This document shows positions 1 to 6,980 of a stretch of 36,315 nucleotides of DNA, piece after piece. Location of the stretch: the NCBI GenBank assembly GCA_046735115.1, contig JBKPSR010000170.1:1-36315 (forward strand), in the 5' to 3' direction. The translations under genes and the position numbers were made by a program. The notes beneath the pieces are model-generated. The model did not search any database and was not told where the DNA came from. It worked only from the letters and a program-made list of their open reading frames with translations. The first letter of the stretch is position 1. Each line of letters opens with the position of its first letter. The stretch is from JACVRW01 sp046735115 (GTDB lineage Bacteria > Actinomycetota > Thermoleophilia > Solirubrobacterales > Thermoleophilaceae).

Positions 1-1001
1 GTCATGGTCGTATTCGCATAGCCGCTCGACCGCTCGCGCCGCAGCCGGAGCTCGCCATTCGCCACCGTCTGTGACCCGGTCGGCGCGTTCGGCTCCCACC
101 ACTGGTGCGAACACCAGGTCGTCCGATCGAGCGTGTCGAAGCAGTCGCCGAACCGCTGTGTGTAGCCGAGCCCCGCGATCGGCGCCGGCAGGGACGTCGG
201 GTTGCACTCCGCCGGCGCCGGCGGTGGCGGTGACGGAGCCGTGTTGTTGACGTTGACGTAGATCTCGGTGTGACCGAGGTTCGACCCGTCGTTGCGGAAC
301 GCCCAGGTGTCGAGGTTGGCTTGCCCGTTCGCGCAGATCGTCGTATCCCACTGGACCGTGAAGGTGCCGTCCGCCTCGGCGGCGAGGTCCTCACCGACCG
401 ACTGGCCACCGCACGCATACACGCCAATCCAATTGGTGCCGGACGGGACGCGTACCCGCACAGGGGTTACCGCGCTCACTGTCGCGCCGGCCGTGGGCGA
501 GACGTACTGGACCGACGCGGGCGCCGGGTCCGGGCTCTCGCTGTCGTCGCTCGCCGAGTCGCACCCCGGATCGTTGGGGTAGTCGATCTTGCCATCACCA
601 TCGTCGTCCTGCCCGTTGCTACATCTCGGTGCCGGAGCGGGCGCCGCGTCGCTGACGCTGATGGTCTTCACGGTCGAGCTCGCGCCGCCCTTCCTATTGG
701 TGACGGTCAACCGAATGAGCTTGTCGCCGGCCGTGTGGAACGTCTCGTAGAGCATGCTGCCCGTTCCGAGAAGCGTGCTGTTACCTGCGGGCCCGTCCGA
801 CCCCTCGTCCCGCCAGGAATAGGAGCAGGGCTTCCGGTCGCAAACCGATGCCGATGCGTCGAACGTCGTTCTCGTCTCGGTAAGAGGCTTCGACGGTGCG
901 TACGTGTACCGCGCTGTGAGGGCCGCGCTGGCGCTCGGCGGAAGGATGACGGCGGCGGCGACAAACGCGCACACGACGAGCAACAGCGGCCGACATGACA
1001 C
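1..1001 (-). CDS. Secreted PKD/Ig-like protein with a GH16- or LamG-like domain, 3' end outside window
   Basis: A reading frame open from a GTG at 1001 to the window edge gives 333 residues without a stop. A GGGGG Shine-Dalgarno stretch lies about 8 bases before the GTG. Residues 1-26 are a signal peptide ending in a SASA-A cleavage site. Residues 27-115 resemble a PKD/Ig domain. A calcium-binding-like linker follows (CSNGQDDDGDGKIDYPNDPG), then an Ig-like domain to about residue 240 and a Pro-rich linker. The last visible part (RFGDCFDTLDRTTWCSHQWW, then VANGELRLRRER) looks like the first strands of a concanavalin-type fold as in GH16 or LamG proteins. The likely role is a secreted carbohydrate-binding or glycan-cleaving protein. 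Catalytic residues lie beyond the window, so hydrolase activity is not shown. Confidence 0.8.
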   Translation of the reverse strand, partial: MSCRPLLLVVCAFVAAAVILPPSASAALTARYTYAPSKPLTETRTTFDASASVCDRKPCSYSWRDEGSDGPAGNSTLLGTGSMLYETFHTAGDKLIRLTVTNRKGGASSTVKTISVSDAAPAPAPRCSNGQDDDGDGKIDYPNDPGCDSASDDSESPDPAPASVQYVSPTAGATVSAVTPVRVRVPSGTNWIGVYACGGQSVGEDLAAEADGTFTVQWDTTICANGQANLDTWAFRNDGSNLGHTEIYVNVNNTAPSPPPPAPAECNPTSLPAPIAGLGYTQRFGDCFDTLDRTTWCSHQWWEPNAPTGSQTVANGELRLRRERSSGYANTTM

Positions 1002-1321
1002 GGGCGACCCCCTTTGGGCGGTAGGGCAACTACTCGTGGATCGGCGCGCTTGTCGTCGACTTGAATGCTGGTTGGGCCGATGCGGACGCTTGTTCTATGC
1101 GGCGCACGGACGCGTGAACCCGGCAGGCCGTAGAGCTAAGCCCAGCCGCTGGGCCGGACTACTGCCAACGTTCACCCAGTCCAATCGCTGCGCAGCTCGT
1201 CCGGCGACGAGGGCATCCGGATCGCGCGCCCATGTATGGGGGCCACCGGTAACAGCGAGTGCATCGGCTTAGTTCGTCGAGTCGAACGGCTGCGATATCG
1301 CGGTCGTCTCAGCGGAGTACG
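1002..1321. other. Intergenic region, 320 bases
   Basis: This lies between the stop of the Wzz/kinase gene and the start of the secreted protein gene, both on the minus strand. It should hold the promoter of the secreted protein. I see a short hairpin, GCCCAG-CCG-CTGGGC at 1140-1154, and an inverted repeat GTTCG/CGAAC at 1272-1287. Neither is followed by a T-run. No convincing open frame or RNA gene is visible. Confidence 0.4.
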
Positions 1322-3523
1322 CTAGACGACCTCCTCCCAGCCGAGCCCCCCGTCGTCAGTCTCGCGGCGACGGTAAACGGTGTATCGCTGCTCCGGTGCC
1401 TGCGACCCGGCCGCGCCGTTCTTGCTGTGGCTGCCGTTCGCGCCACTCGCCTGCACTCGGCTGTGGTGTTCGTTGACCAGCCCGACCGCGTGCCTGCCCT
1501 GCTCGGTGACCTGGAACAACTTGGCGGGGCGGCCGCCGGCCCTCGGCTTCTTCTCCAACAAATCCAGCTGCTGCGGCGTCACGCGCGTATTCCCGGTATC
1601 CACTACGAGGCCCTCCGGGATGAGCCGGTCGTTGATGGCTGCCAGGACGCGCTGCGAGAGCGCCCGGCGATCCTGTTCTCTCTCGCTGTCGCACAGGTGG
1701 GCCACGATGTCCGGGGCGGTGAAGCCCTCGTGGTCGCCCACCCTGATCCCGGCTACCACGATGTCGTGCTGCAACTGCGCCGCGTTCAGTCGCGCAGGAA
1801 GTTCTTGCTTGCTCGCAGCCGATGGCATCTGGCGCAGATGGTCGGGCAGCCCCGCCGGGTCACCCGGCTCGTGCGAACCGTCCGTCCCGTCCGGACGCGA
1901 GGCAGCCGTGCCGTGCTCGCGCGGCAGCGCACCGGCGGTCCCCGTGTGCGGATCGTCGCCGTGGTTTCCCCTCCACGCGCCCCCCCTGTCGGCGCGCCTT
2001 GATGCCCCGGAATGCTGCGACTGCTGCAGCGTCTCTTCCGCGCCGGTCACGACGCAACCAAGCTTGACCGCCGGAGACGATTCGAGCATGCGGGCGAGGT
2101 CGTCCAGCGCGCTCAGCGGCAGTACGTGGAGACGGACGACGGGTACCAGCGCGTCGACGTGCGCGCTGAGAGCAATGGCGTCCCCGGTGGGGAGGAGCGG
2201 CCCGGCGTCGATGAGAATGTAGTCAGCGCGCTCCCGGATCTGGTCGACGATCTGGCCGACAACCACATCCGCGCGCACGTGATCCGGGTCGCGGGGCGTC
2301 CGCCCCAGCGGAAGGACCTCGAGCCTTCCCTCCTCGTTCCGGACTGACTGCGACGGCTGCTCATGTCCGTCGGCGTCCGCCAGACGAACGTCGGCAAGCG
2401 CCGTCTCAATATCCGCGTCATAGAGAGAAACGTCGATTAGACCGGGCGTATCGGCGAGGCCGAAAAAACGGTGAAGACCAGGATTTCGGACGTCGAAGTC
2501 AATGAGCACGACTCGCCGTCCGCCGCGCGCGAGCGCGACGGCGAGATTCGCGACAGTCGTCGACTTGCCCTCGCCGCCCACGCCGCTCGTGAACATGATC
2601 GTCTTAGCTCCGACCTCGCGGACCGCGAACTCGAAGTTCGCGCGCAGCACTCGAATCGGCTCCGTCTCTGCGCTCGTCGGCGCTGCCAACATCACCAGCC
2701 CGCCTCGTTTGCGGAGCGCTCGCGCGGGCGTGGGCAGGCGGCCGAGAACGGGAAGGCGTGGAAGCGCGTTCCGGAGCGTGTCGAGCGACCGCACCCGGGT
2801 GTCGAGGGCGTCCCACAGAAACGCGAGCCCAAGGCCGACGACGATGCCCAGGATGAGCGCGATGCCGCCGTTCCGCTTCACGGGCGGCCCGACCTTGACG
2901 GCCTCGTCCGACGCACGTAGGACGACGAGTGACGGAACCGGAGTCCCGTCGAGCACAGCAAGCTGCTGCTCGACGCTCCGGTGCTCCGCGCTGTTTCCGC
3001 GCCCGATCGCCTCGAGTTGCTGCTTTTGGCGTTCAGCGAGGTTGCGCGCACGCGCAAGCGCCTGATTGTCGAGCTTGAAGCGGTAGTCGACGTACGCTCG
3101 CGCGTAGGCCATCGCGAGGCGGTCGGCGACGGCGGGATCCGAGTCCTTCGCGGAGAAGGTCAGGAAGTCGCTGCCCGGACTTGCAACGACGGAGGAATGG
3201 TCCAGGAGTGCGTCGGATGTAAGCCCCTTCATCCCTGAATTCGCAACGGCCGGCCGGACCACGTTCTGGACCCGCGCCAAGTCTGCCTGGGTCTGGGCGG
3301 CTCTCGCAGGGTCAACATATGCCCCTTGCGACGCGACGAGACCGTTCTGCTGGTTCAGAAGCACCTTCGCCGATCCCTCGTAGGTCGGAGGGCTCCGCCC
3401 TGAGAGGGCAACCGCGACGGCAGGTATCGCCAAGGCGGTCACGATGAATACCCGTTTCCGCCGTTTCAAGAGGCGGAGGTAATCCGCGAGGGTGGCCGGT
3501 GCCAGGCCGGCTTCAGCTGACAC
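1322..3523 (-). CDS. Wzz/BY-kinase-like polysaccharide co-polymerase with a winged-helix-like tail
   Basis: This is a chain-length determinant and tyrosine-kinase-like ATPase of the CpsC/CpsD or Wzc kind, probably at the inner membrane in exopolysaccharide export. Using the GTG at 3523 (GGGAGG four bases upstream; 11-base overlap with the preceding regulator gene) it has 733 residues. An in-frame ATG at 3613 would add 30 poorly supported residues. TM1 is about 24-40, TM2 about 219-238, Walker A SGVGGEGKST about 313-322, Walker A' VVLIDFDVRNP about 338-348, and Walker B DYILIDAGP about 434-442. After the ATPase comes a roughly 80-residue low-complexity linker and then a tail (about 590-685) ending GGRPAKLFQVTEQGRHA, which looks like a winged helix. 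The usual C-terminal tyrosine cluster is absent, with only two tyrosines near the end. Kinase activity is therefore uncertain; the polysaccharide role is inferred from the family. Confidence 0.82.
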   Translation of the reverse strand: MSAEAGLAPATLADYLRLLKRRKRVFIVTALAIPAVAVALSGRSPPTYEGSAKVLLNQQNGLVASQGAYVDPARAAQTQADLARVQNVVRPAVANSGMKGLTSDALLDHSSVVASPGSDFLTFSAKDSDPAVADRLAMAYARAYVDYRFKLDNQALARARNLAERQKQQLEAIGRGNSAEHRSVEQQLAVLDGTPVPSLVVLRASDEAVKVGPPVKRNGGIALILGIVVGLGLAFLWDALDTRVRSLDTLRNALPRLPVLGRLPTPARALRKRGGLVMLAAPTSAETEPIRVLRANFEFAVREVGAKTIMFTSGVGGEGKSTTVANLAVALARGGRRVVLIDFDVRNPGLHRFFGLADTPGLIDVSLYDADIETALADVRLADADGHEQPSQSVRNEEGRLEVLPLGRTPRDPDHVRADVVVGQIVDQIRERADYILIDAGPLLPTGDAIALSAHVDALVPVVRLHVLPLSALDDLARMLESSPAVKLGCVVTGAEETLQQSQHSGASRRADRGGAWRGNHGDDPHTGTAGALPREHGTAASRPDGTDGSHEPGDPAGLPDHLRQMPSAASKQELPARLNAAQLQHDIVVAGIRVGDHEGFTAPDIVAHLCDSEREQDRRALSQRVLAAINDRLIPEGLVVDTGNTRVTPQQLDLLEKKPRAGGRPAKLFQVTEQGRHAVGLVNEHHSRVQASGANGSHSKNGAAGSQAPEQRYTVYRRRETDDGGLGWEEVV

Positions 3524-4289
3524 GAATCCTCCCGGCATCTCGAGAGGAGAACGGATGGGCGAGGAGCGCGGTCCGCTCAGGGAGCGCTCGACCGGCTCGC
3601 GGGTCCTGGACATCAGCCGTCCGGGTGCCCGTTGGCTGCGTTCCGAAGACCACTTCCAGCAACCCCTCGTCGGGGTCGAGAATCAGAGAAGCGGCCTCCT
3701 TTCTGCCGCCCGCTCCTAGCTTTCGATACGCGGACGAGAGGTGACTCTTCACCGTGCTCTGAGCGAGGAACATTCCCTTTGCAATCTCGCTGTTCGTCTT
3801 ACCAGCGACCGCGCGCCTCAGGACTTCGCGCTCGCGGTAGGAGAGCGCGGGGCGGTCTGCGGCGTTCCGCACCGGCACCGGGAGGGCGCTAAGGCCAGCG
3901 GCGACCGCGCGTACAGCCGGTGCAAGCGTCTCCTCCAGGTCGGAGGCGACGATGACCGCGTCGGCCCCTGCCCGGATCGCCCGCGCCGCCGACAGGGGGC
4001 TGCATTCGGGCGAGACGACCAGGACCGCGCAGTCACGATCCGCACCAAGGCGTGCGCGTAGTGGGCCGACGGCGACGTGTCGTGCCAGGTCCTCCGCGAC
4101 GATTCGCACCTGGGCGCGGCTGCCGTCGCCGTTCTTGTGGAGGGCGATACCGCTCGCCTCGAGCGCTGCAACGACGCGCTGACGAAGCGCGCCGATTGCT
4201 CTCACCTCGGCAGCCAAGCTTGTGGGGTCCACACGAACAGAACGTGTGAGGGAGTTCCGCACTTCTGGCGGCAGCACGCCCGCGCTCAT
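3513..4289 (-). CDS. LuxR/NarL-type regulator with degenerate receiver domain (paralog 1)
   Basis: This transcription factor has an N-terminal receiver-like half and a C-terminal LuxR helix-turn-helix (SYREREVLRRAVAGKTNSEI, then AKGMFLAQSTVKSHLSSAYR). The receiver part keeps its last strands and helices (VLVVSPECS, AIRAGADAVIVAS) but shows no acidic pocket with a phosphorylatable Asp in the expected place, so it is probably not a classical phospho-response regulator. The start at 4289 (ATG) is preferred because it fits the length of its paralog at 5516. A GTG at 4382 would add 31 residues that look non-coding and overlap a conserved promoter-like motif. The gene overlaps the downstream Wzz/kinase gene by 11 bases, suggesting translational coupling, so it may regulate that gene or its own operon. 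Confidence 0.8.
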   Translation of the reverse strand: MSAGVLPPEVRNSLTRSVRVDPTSLAAEVRAIGALRQRVVAALEASGIALHKNGDGSRAQVRIVAEDLARHVAVGPLRARLGADRDCAVLVVSPECSPLSAARAIRAGADAVIVASDLEETLAPAVRAVAAGLSALPVPVRNAADRPALSYREREVLRRAVAGKTNSEIAKGMFLAQSTVKSHLSSAYRKLGAGGRKEAASLILDPDEGLLEVVFGTQPTGTRTADVQDPRAGRALPERTALLAHPFSSRDAGRIRVS

Positions 4290-4383
4290 GGCCTGGCGCC
4301 GCCGGCACACGCTCCAGCCACCTTGCCGCGGAACGGAGGCATTCGGGCACAGCAGCGAGTCGAACTCGCCGCGTTCGTCCACA

Positions 4384-4408
4384 GGGAACTTCGTCCCTAA
4401 TTCGGCCT
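4384..4408 (+). promoter_or_regulatory. Conserved motif upstream of nucleotidyltransferase gene (copy 1)
   Basis: GGGAACTTCGTCCCTAATTC followed by GGCCT. A near-copy occurs at 6220-6243, upstream of the ECF sigma gene. Both copies follow a CGGAGGCATT box (4334-4343 and 6196-6205). The GGAAC core resembles an ECF -35 element, but the spacing to a -10 is not classical. It lies 42 bases before the nucleotidyltransferase start and in the divergent leader of the LuxR gene. The function as a promoter or operator is inferred from recurrence only. Confidence 0.45.
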
Positions 4409-4450
4409 AGCCCAGAAGCAGATCGACGCGCATCCGCGCGTTATCTAGAT

Positions 4451-5476
4451 GTGACGCCCACGAAGGCAGTGGTGCTGGTCAGGGAGCCGAACCGCGGCGG
4501 AGCGGGGGTCGCGCCGGCCCTCGTCTCCGTCGCGAACCGCCCCCTCCTCATCCACGCTCTCGACTGGCTGGAGGAGGGCGGGGTTCGCGAGGTGGCATTA
4601 GTAGCAAGCGAGCAGATCGCGGAGCGTGCCTGGGATGCTGTCGGCAGCGGCTCCAAGCGCAGGGCGCGGGCCAGCTGGCTCTACCAGGTACCCGGCGAGA
4701 CGCTCGGTGAGGCGCTGGAGGCTTTGACCGGGTTCCTCGAGCAAGACGCGTTCGTCCTCCACCTCGCCGACAGCCTCGCCAGGAACAGCTTCCTACGTCT
4801 GCTGGGTGATTCGGACGTGTCCGACGTGGGGGCCGTGTTCCTGACGCACGGCTCGCAGCCCACGCTGGCGCCGGTCGTCGACATACGCAGCGGCCGCTGT
4901 GCGCGGCGCCGAGACGGTGCCGGTGTCGCGGTCTTGGGCGGTGGCGTGATCGGGACTACGGCGGACGTGGACGCACCCCCTGGCAGCGAGCTGAGCGAGC
5001 TCGCGAATCATCTGAGCGGTATCGGCGCCGATGTCGAGTTCCGGAGCGCCGAGGCGTGGTGGCGATTTCGCGACGCTGGAGAGGCGATGCTCGAGGGCAA
5101 CCGCTTCGCGCTTGAAAGCCTGCGTGGGGCGCCGGTCAATGCCGCGCTGAGGAACAGCAGTATTGAAGGCCAGGTTCTGATCGATCCGTCAGCGCGAATC
5201 GAGTGGAGCACAGTTCGTGGACCGGCAGTGATTGGCCCCGGGGTGCGCCTCGCGTCCGCCTACATCGGTCCGTTCACATCTGTCGGGCCGAATGTGCTGA
5301 TCGAGGGAGCGGAGATCGAGAACTCGATCGTACATGCGGGCGCCTCGGTCACCCATCTGAACATCAGGCTCGAGGGGAGCATCATCGGCCCCGGCGCGCG
5401 AGTCTTCAAAGACTTCCGTATACCCCGGGCGATGCGGCTGAACGTCGGACGTGGGGCAGAAGTAGCCGTCACTTAA
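4451..5476 (+). CDS. RmlA-like sugar nucleotidyltransferase with left-handed beta-helix, degenerate active site
   Basis: The 341-residue protein has the fold order of long-form RmlA/GlmU-type enzymes: an N-terminal nucleotidyltransferase-like domain (about 1-220) and a C-terminal left-handed beta-helix of hexapeptide repeats (about 230-335, for example VIGPGVRLASAYIGPFTSVG). In active members the N-terminus carries a G-G-x-G-T-R-L loop and a K-P-L-L motif. Here it reads VLVREPNRGGAGVAPALVSV, then ANRPLLIHAL, so the nucleotide-binding signature is lost. The metal-binding Asp region (FVLHLADSLARNS) is partly kept. It starts with GTG at 4451 and has no clear Shine-Dalgarno. It is flanked by two paralogous LuxR regulators, so it may be a sensory or scaffold relative of sugar-nucleotide enzymes rather than an enzyme. 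Family assignment is good; activity is doubtful. Confidence 0.78.
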   Translation: MTPTKAVVLVREPNRGGAGVAPALVSVANRPLLIHALDWLEEGGVREVALVASEQIAERAWDAVGSGSKRRARASWLYQVPGETLGEALEALTGFLEQDAFVLHLADSLARNSFLRLLGDSDVSDVGAVFLTHGSQPTLAPVVDIRSGRCARRRDGAGVAVLGGGVIGTTADVDAPPGSELSELANHLSGIGADVEFRSAEAWWRFRDAGEAMLEGNRFALESLRGAPVNAALRNSSIEGQVLIDPSARIEWSTVRGPAVIGPGVRLASAYIGPFTSVGPNVLIEGAEIENSIVHAGASVTHLNIRLEGSIIGPGARVFKDFRIPRAMRLNVGRGAEVAVT

Positions 5477-5515
5477 GGCTGCGATCCACGGTTGGATGGG
5501 TGGACGACGTCGTAA

Positions 5516-6151
5516 GTGCTCTCCATCCTGGCGCGTTCTCTTCCTGTGGATCCCCCACGCCTGCAGGTCGAAGTGAGGGCATCCGGCATGCTCGGTGCGC
5601 GCATCTTCGCGGCGCTGCAAGCTGATGGGATCTCCGTGCGCGACAGCGCCGGTGGCGCGGACCCGGTCCGCATAGTCGCCGAGGATCTGGCGCTGCCGAT
5701 GGCGGTCGGCCGACTGCGTCGGCTCCTCGGAGCGGACCGGGTCGCGCGAATCGTGGTCGTCTCGGAGGAGTGCAGTCCAATCGCTGCGCGACGGGCCGTC
5801 AGGGCCGGTGCCGCGTCGGTAATCCTGACGTCCCAGCTCGAGGAGACGCTCGCGCCGGCCGTGCGCGCCGTGGCAGTTGGCCTGAGCGCGTTGCCGGTGC
5901 CGCTGCGTGGTGCCGCGGAGCGTCCCGCGCTGTCCCACCGCGAGTGCGAAGTCTTACGGCTTGCGATCGCCGGCAACACGAACAGCGAGATCGCCAAGGG
6001 CCTGTTCCTGGCGCAGAGCACAGTGAAGAGCCACCTCTCGTCGGCATACCGAAAGCTCGGGGCGTGCAGTCGGAAAGAGGCCACTTCGCTGATCCTCGAC
6101 CCCGACGCGGGATTGCTCGATGTCGTATTCGGGACGGACGCGAGCGGATGA
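5516..6151 (+). CDS. LuxR/NarL-type regulator with degenerate receiver domain (paralog 2)
   Basis: This is a 211-residue paralog of the regulator at 3513-4289. The two align along their whole length (for example RIVAEDLA, EECSP versus PECSP, LEETLAPAVRAVA, NSEIAKG, LAQSTVKSHLSSAYRKLGA). The start is GTG at 5516, and a TAA lies immediately upstream in frame, so no longer form is possible. The C-terminal LuxR helix-turn-helix is intact. The receiver-like half again lacks an evident phosphoacceptor Asp. It follows the nucleotidyltransferase by 39 bases in the same direction and may be co-transcribed with it. The two regulators point in opposite directions around the enzyme-like gene, suggesting duplication with inversion. 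Confidence 0.82.
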   Translation: MLSILARSLPVDPPRLQVEVRASGMLGARIFAALQADGISVRDSAGGADPVRIVAEDLALPMAVGRLRRLLGADRVARIVVVSEECSPIAARRAVRAGAASVILTSQLEETLAPAVRAVAVGLSALPVPLRGAAERPALSHRECEVLRLAIAGNTNSEIAKGLFLAQSTVKSHLSSAYRKLGACSRKEATSLILDPDAGLLDVVFGTDASG

Positions 6152-6219
6152 GGCCGGCCCTGCGCGAGCCCGCTGCGTTGCTGACCCGTTCCGTGCGGAG
6201 GCATTACCCAAATGGGGCA

Positions 6220-6243
6220 GGAAACTCCTCCTAAATTCGGCCT
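6220..6243 (+). promoter_or_regulatory. Conserved motif upstream of ECF sigma gene (copy 2)
   Basis: GGAAACTCCTCCTAAATTCG followed by GCCT, matching the motif at 4384-4408. It is preceded by CGGAGGCATT (6196-6205) and CCCAAATGGGG. Just downstream lies a 15-base interrupted palindrome, CTTCCGG-G-CCGGAAG (6242-6256), which could be a protein-binding site or a weak end-of-transcript hairpin for the preceding LuxR gene. The rest of the 233-base gap (6152-6384) shows nothing else I can name. Confidence 0.4.
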
Positions 6244-6384
6244 TCCGGGCCGGAAGCTGTGCAAAAACTGGGGTGGTCTCCCTAGTGCCGCGAAAGGACG
6301 ACGCCCTTAGGCTCTCTCTCTCAGCTTCTCGCGGCCGCGCCTCTCGCTTCCGCCCCCGACGTCCAACCCGGGGACCCCCTTCAC

Positions 6385-6972
6385 ATGACTTCAGCCTTCC
6401 CGCGCCATGTCGCACGCACAGATGAGTCACAACTCGTCAGGAATGCGGCGGCGCGAGCGAAGGAAGGCGACATGAGCGCTCTCCAGTTCCTGTACGTCAG
6501 ATTTGCCGACGACGTTTGCGGCTATGTCAACAGCATCGTCCAGAACTCCTACGACGCCGAGGACATCACCCAGAACGTCTTCGGCAAGCTGATGACGGCG
6601 ATCCAAAGGTATGAGCCTCGCGAGGTGCCATTCGCCGCATGGATACTCCGAGTCGCCCGCAACGCGGCGCTCGATCACCTGCGCGCCCGGCGGCAGATCC
6701 CAGTCGAGGAGGTCCGCACGGACGACGGCGGCCATGAGCAGGTTGGCTTCGAGCGCTCCCAGTGTCTCCGTGCGGCGCTGCTGAACCTCCCGCCGGAGCA
6801 GCGCGAGGTGCTCGTGCTACGGCATCTTGCCGGCCTCTCACCCGGCGAGATCGCCCGCCGCCTCGGCAAGACGGAAGGCTCGGTCCACGGGCTTCACCAC
6901 CGAGGGCGCGCCGCCCTGCAGGACCTCCTCCGCGAGATGAACAGCGCGCCGGTTGTCACGGCTTCGGCCTGA
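6385..6972 (+). CDS. ECF-family RNA polymerase sigma factor
   Basis: A 195-residue sigma-70 family ECF factor. Region 2 is at about 30-95 (LQFLYVRFADDVCGYV, DAEDITQNVFGKLM, then FAAWILRVARNAALDHLRA). Region 4 is at about 120-185 (LPPEQREVLVLRHLAGLSPG, EIARRLGKTEGSVHGLHHRG). The start at 6385 (ATG) is chosen because the N-terminal DESQLVRNAAARAKEGDMSA matches the usual ECF opening, although no clear Shine-Dalgarno is visible. An ATG at 6472 has a better ribosome site but would cut region 2. No anti-sigma gene is adjacent: the next gene is convergent, 8 bases away. Regulation may involve the shared motif at 6220. Confidence 0.9.
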   Translation: MTSAFPRHVARTDESQLVRNAAARAKEGDMSALQFLYVRFADDVCGYVNSIVQNSYDAEDITQNVFGKLMTAIQRYEPREVPFAAWILRVARNAALDHLRARRQIPVEEVRTDDGGHEQVGFERSQCLRAALLNLPPEQREVLVLRHLAGLSPGEIARRLGKTEGSVHGLHHRGRAALQDLLREMNSAPVVTASA

Positions 6973-6980
6973 GGCCGCCC

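Noticed and set aside
270..998. A 242-residue plus-strand frame near the window start
   Set aside because: It lies opposite a GTG-started secreted protein with a signal peptide and clear Ig and GH16-like patterns; the plus-strand frame has Arg/Val-rich shadow composition.
1177..1193. A 17-base match to 5773-5789 inside the second LuxR gene
   Set aside because: It is isolated, with no similarity in flanks or context, and short enough to be chance in high-GC sequence.
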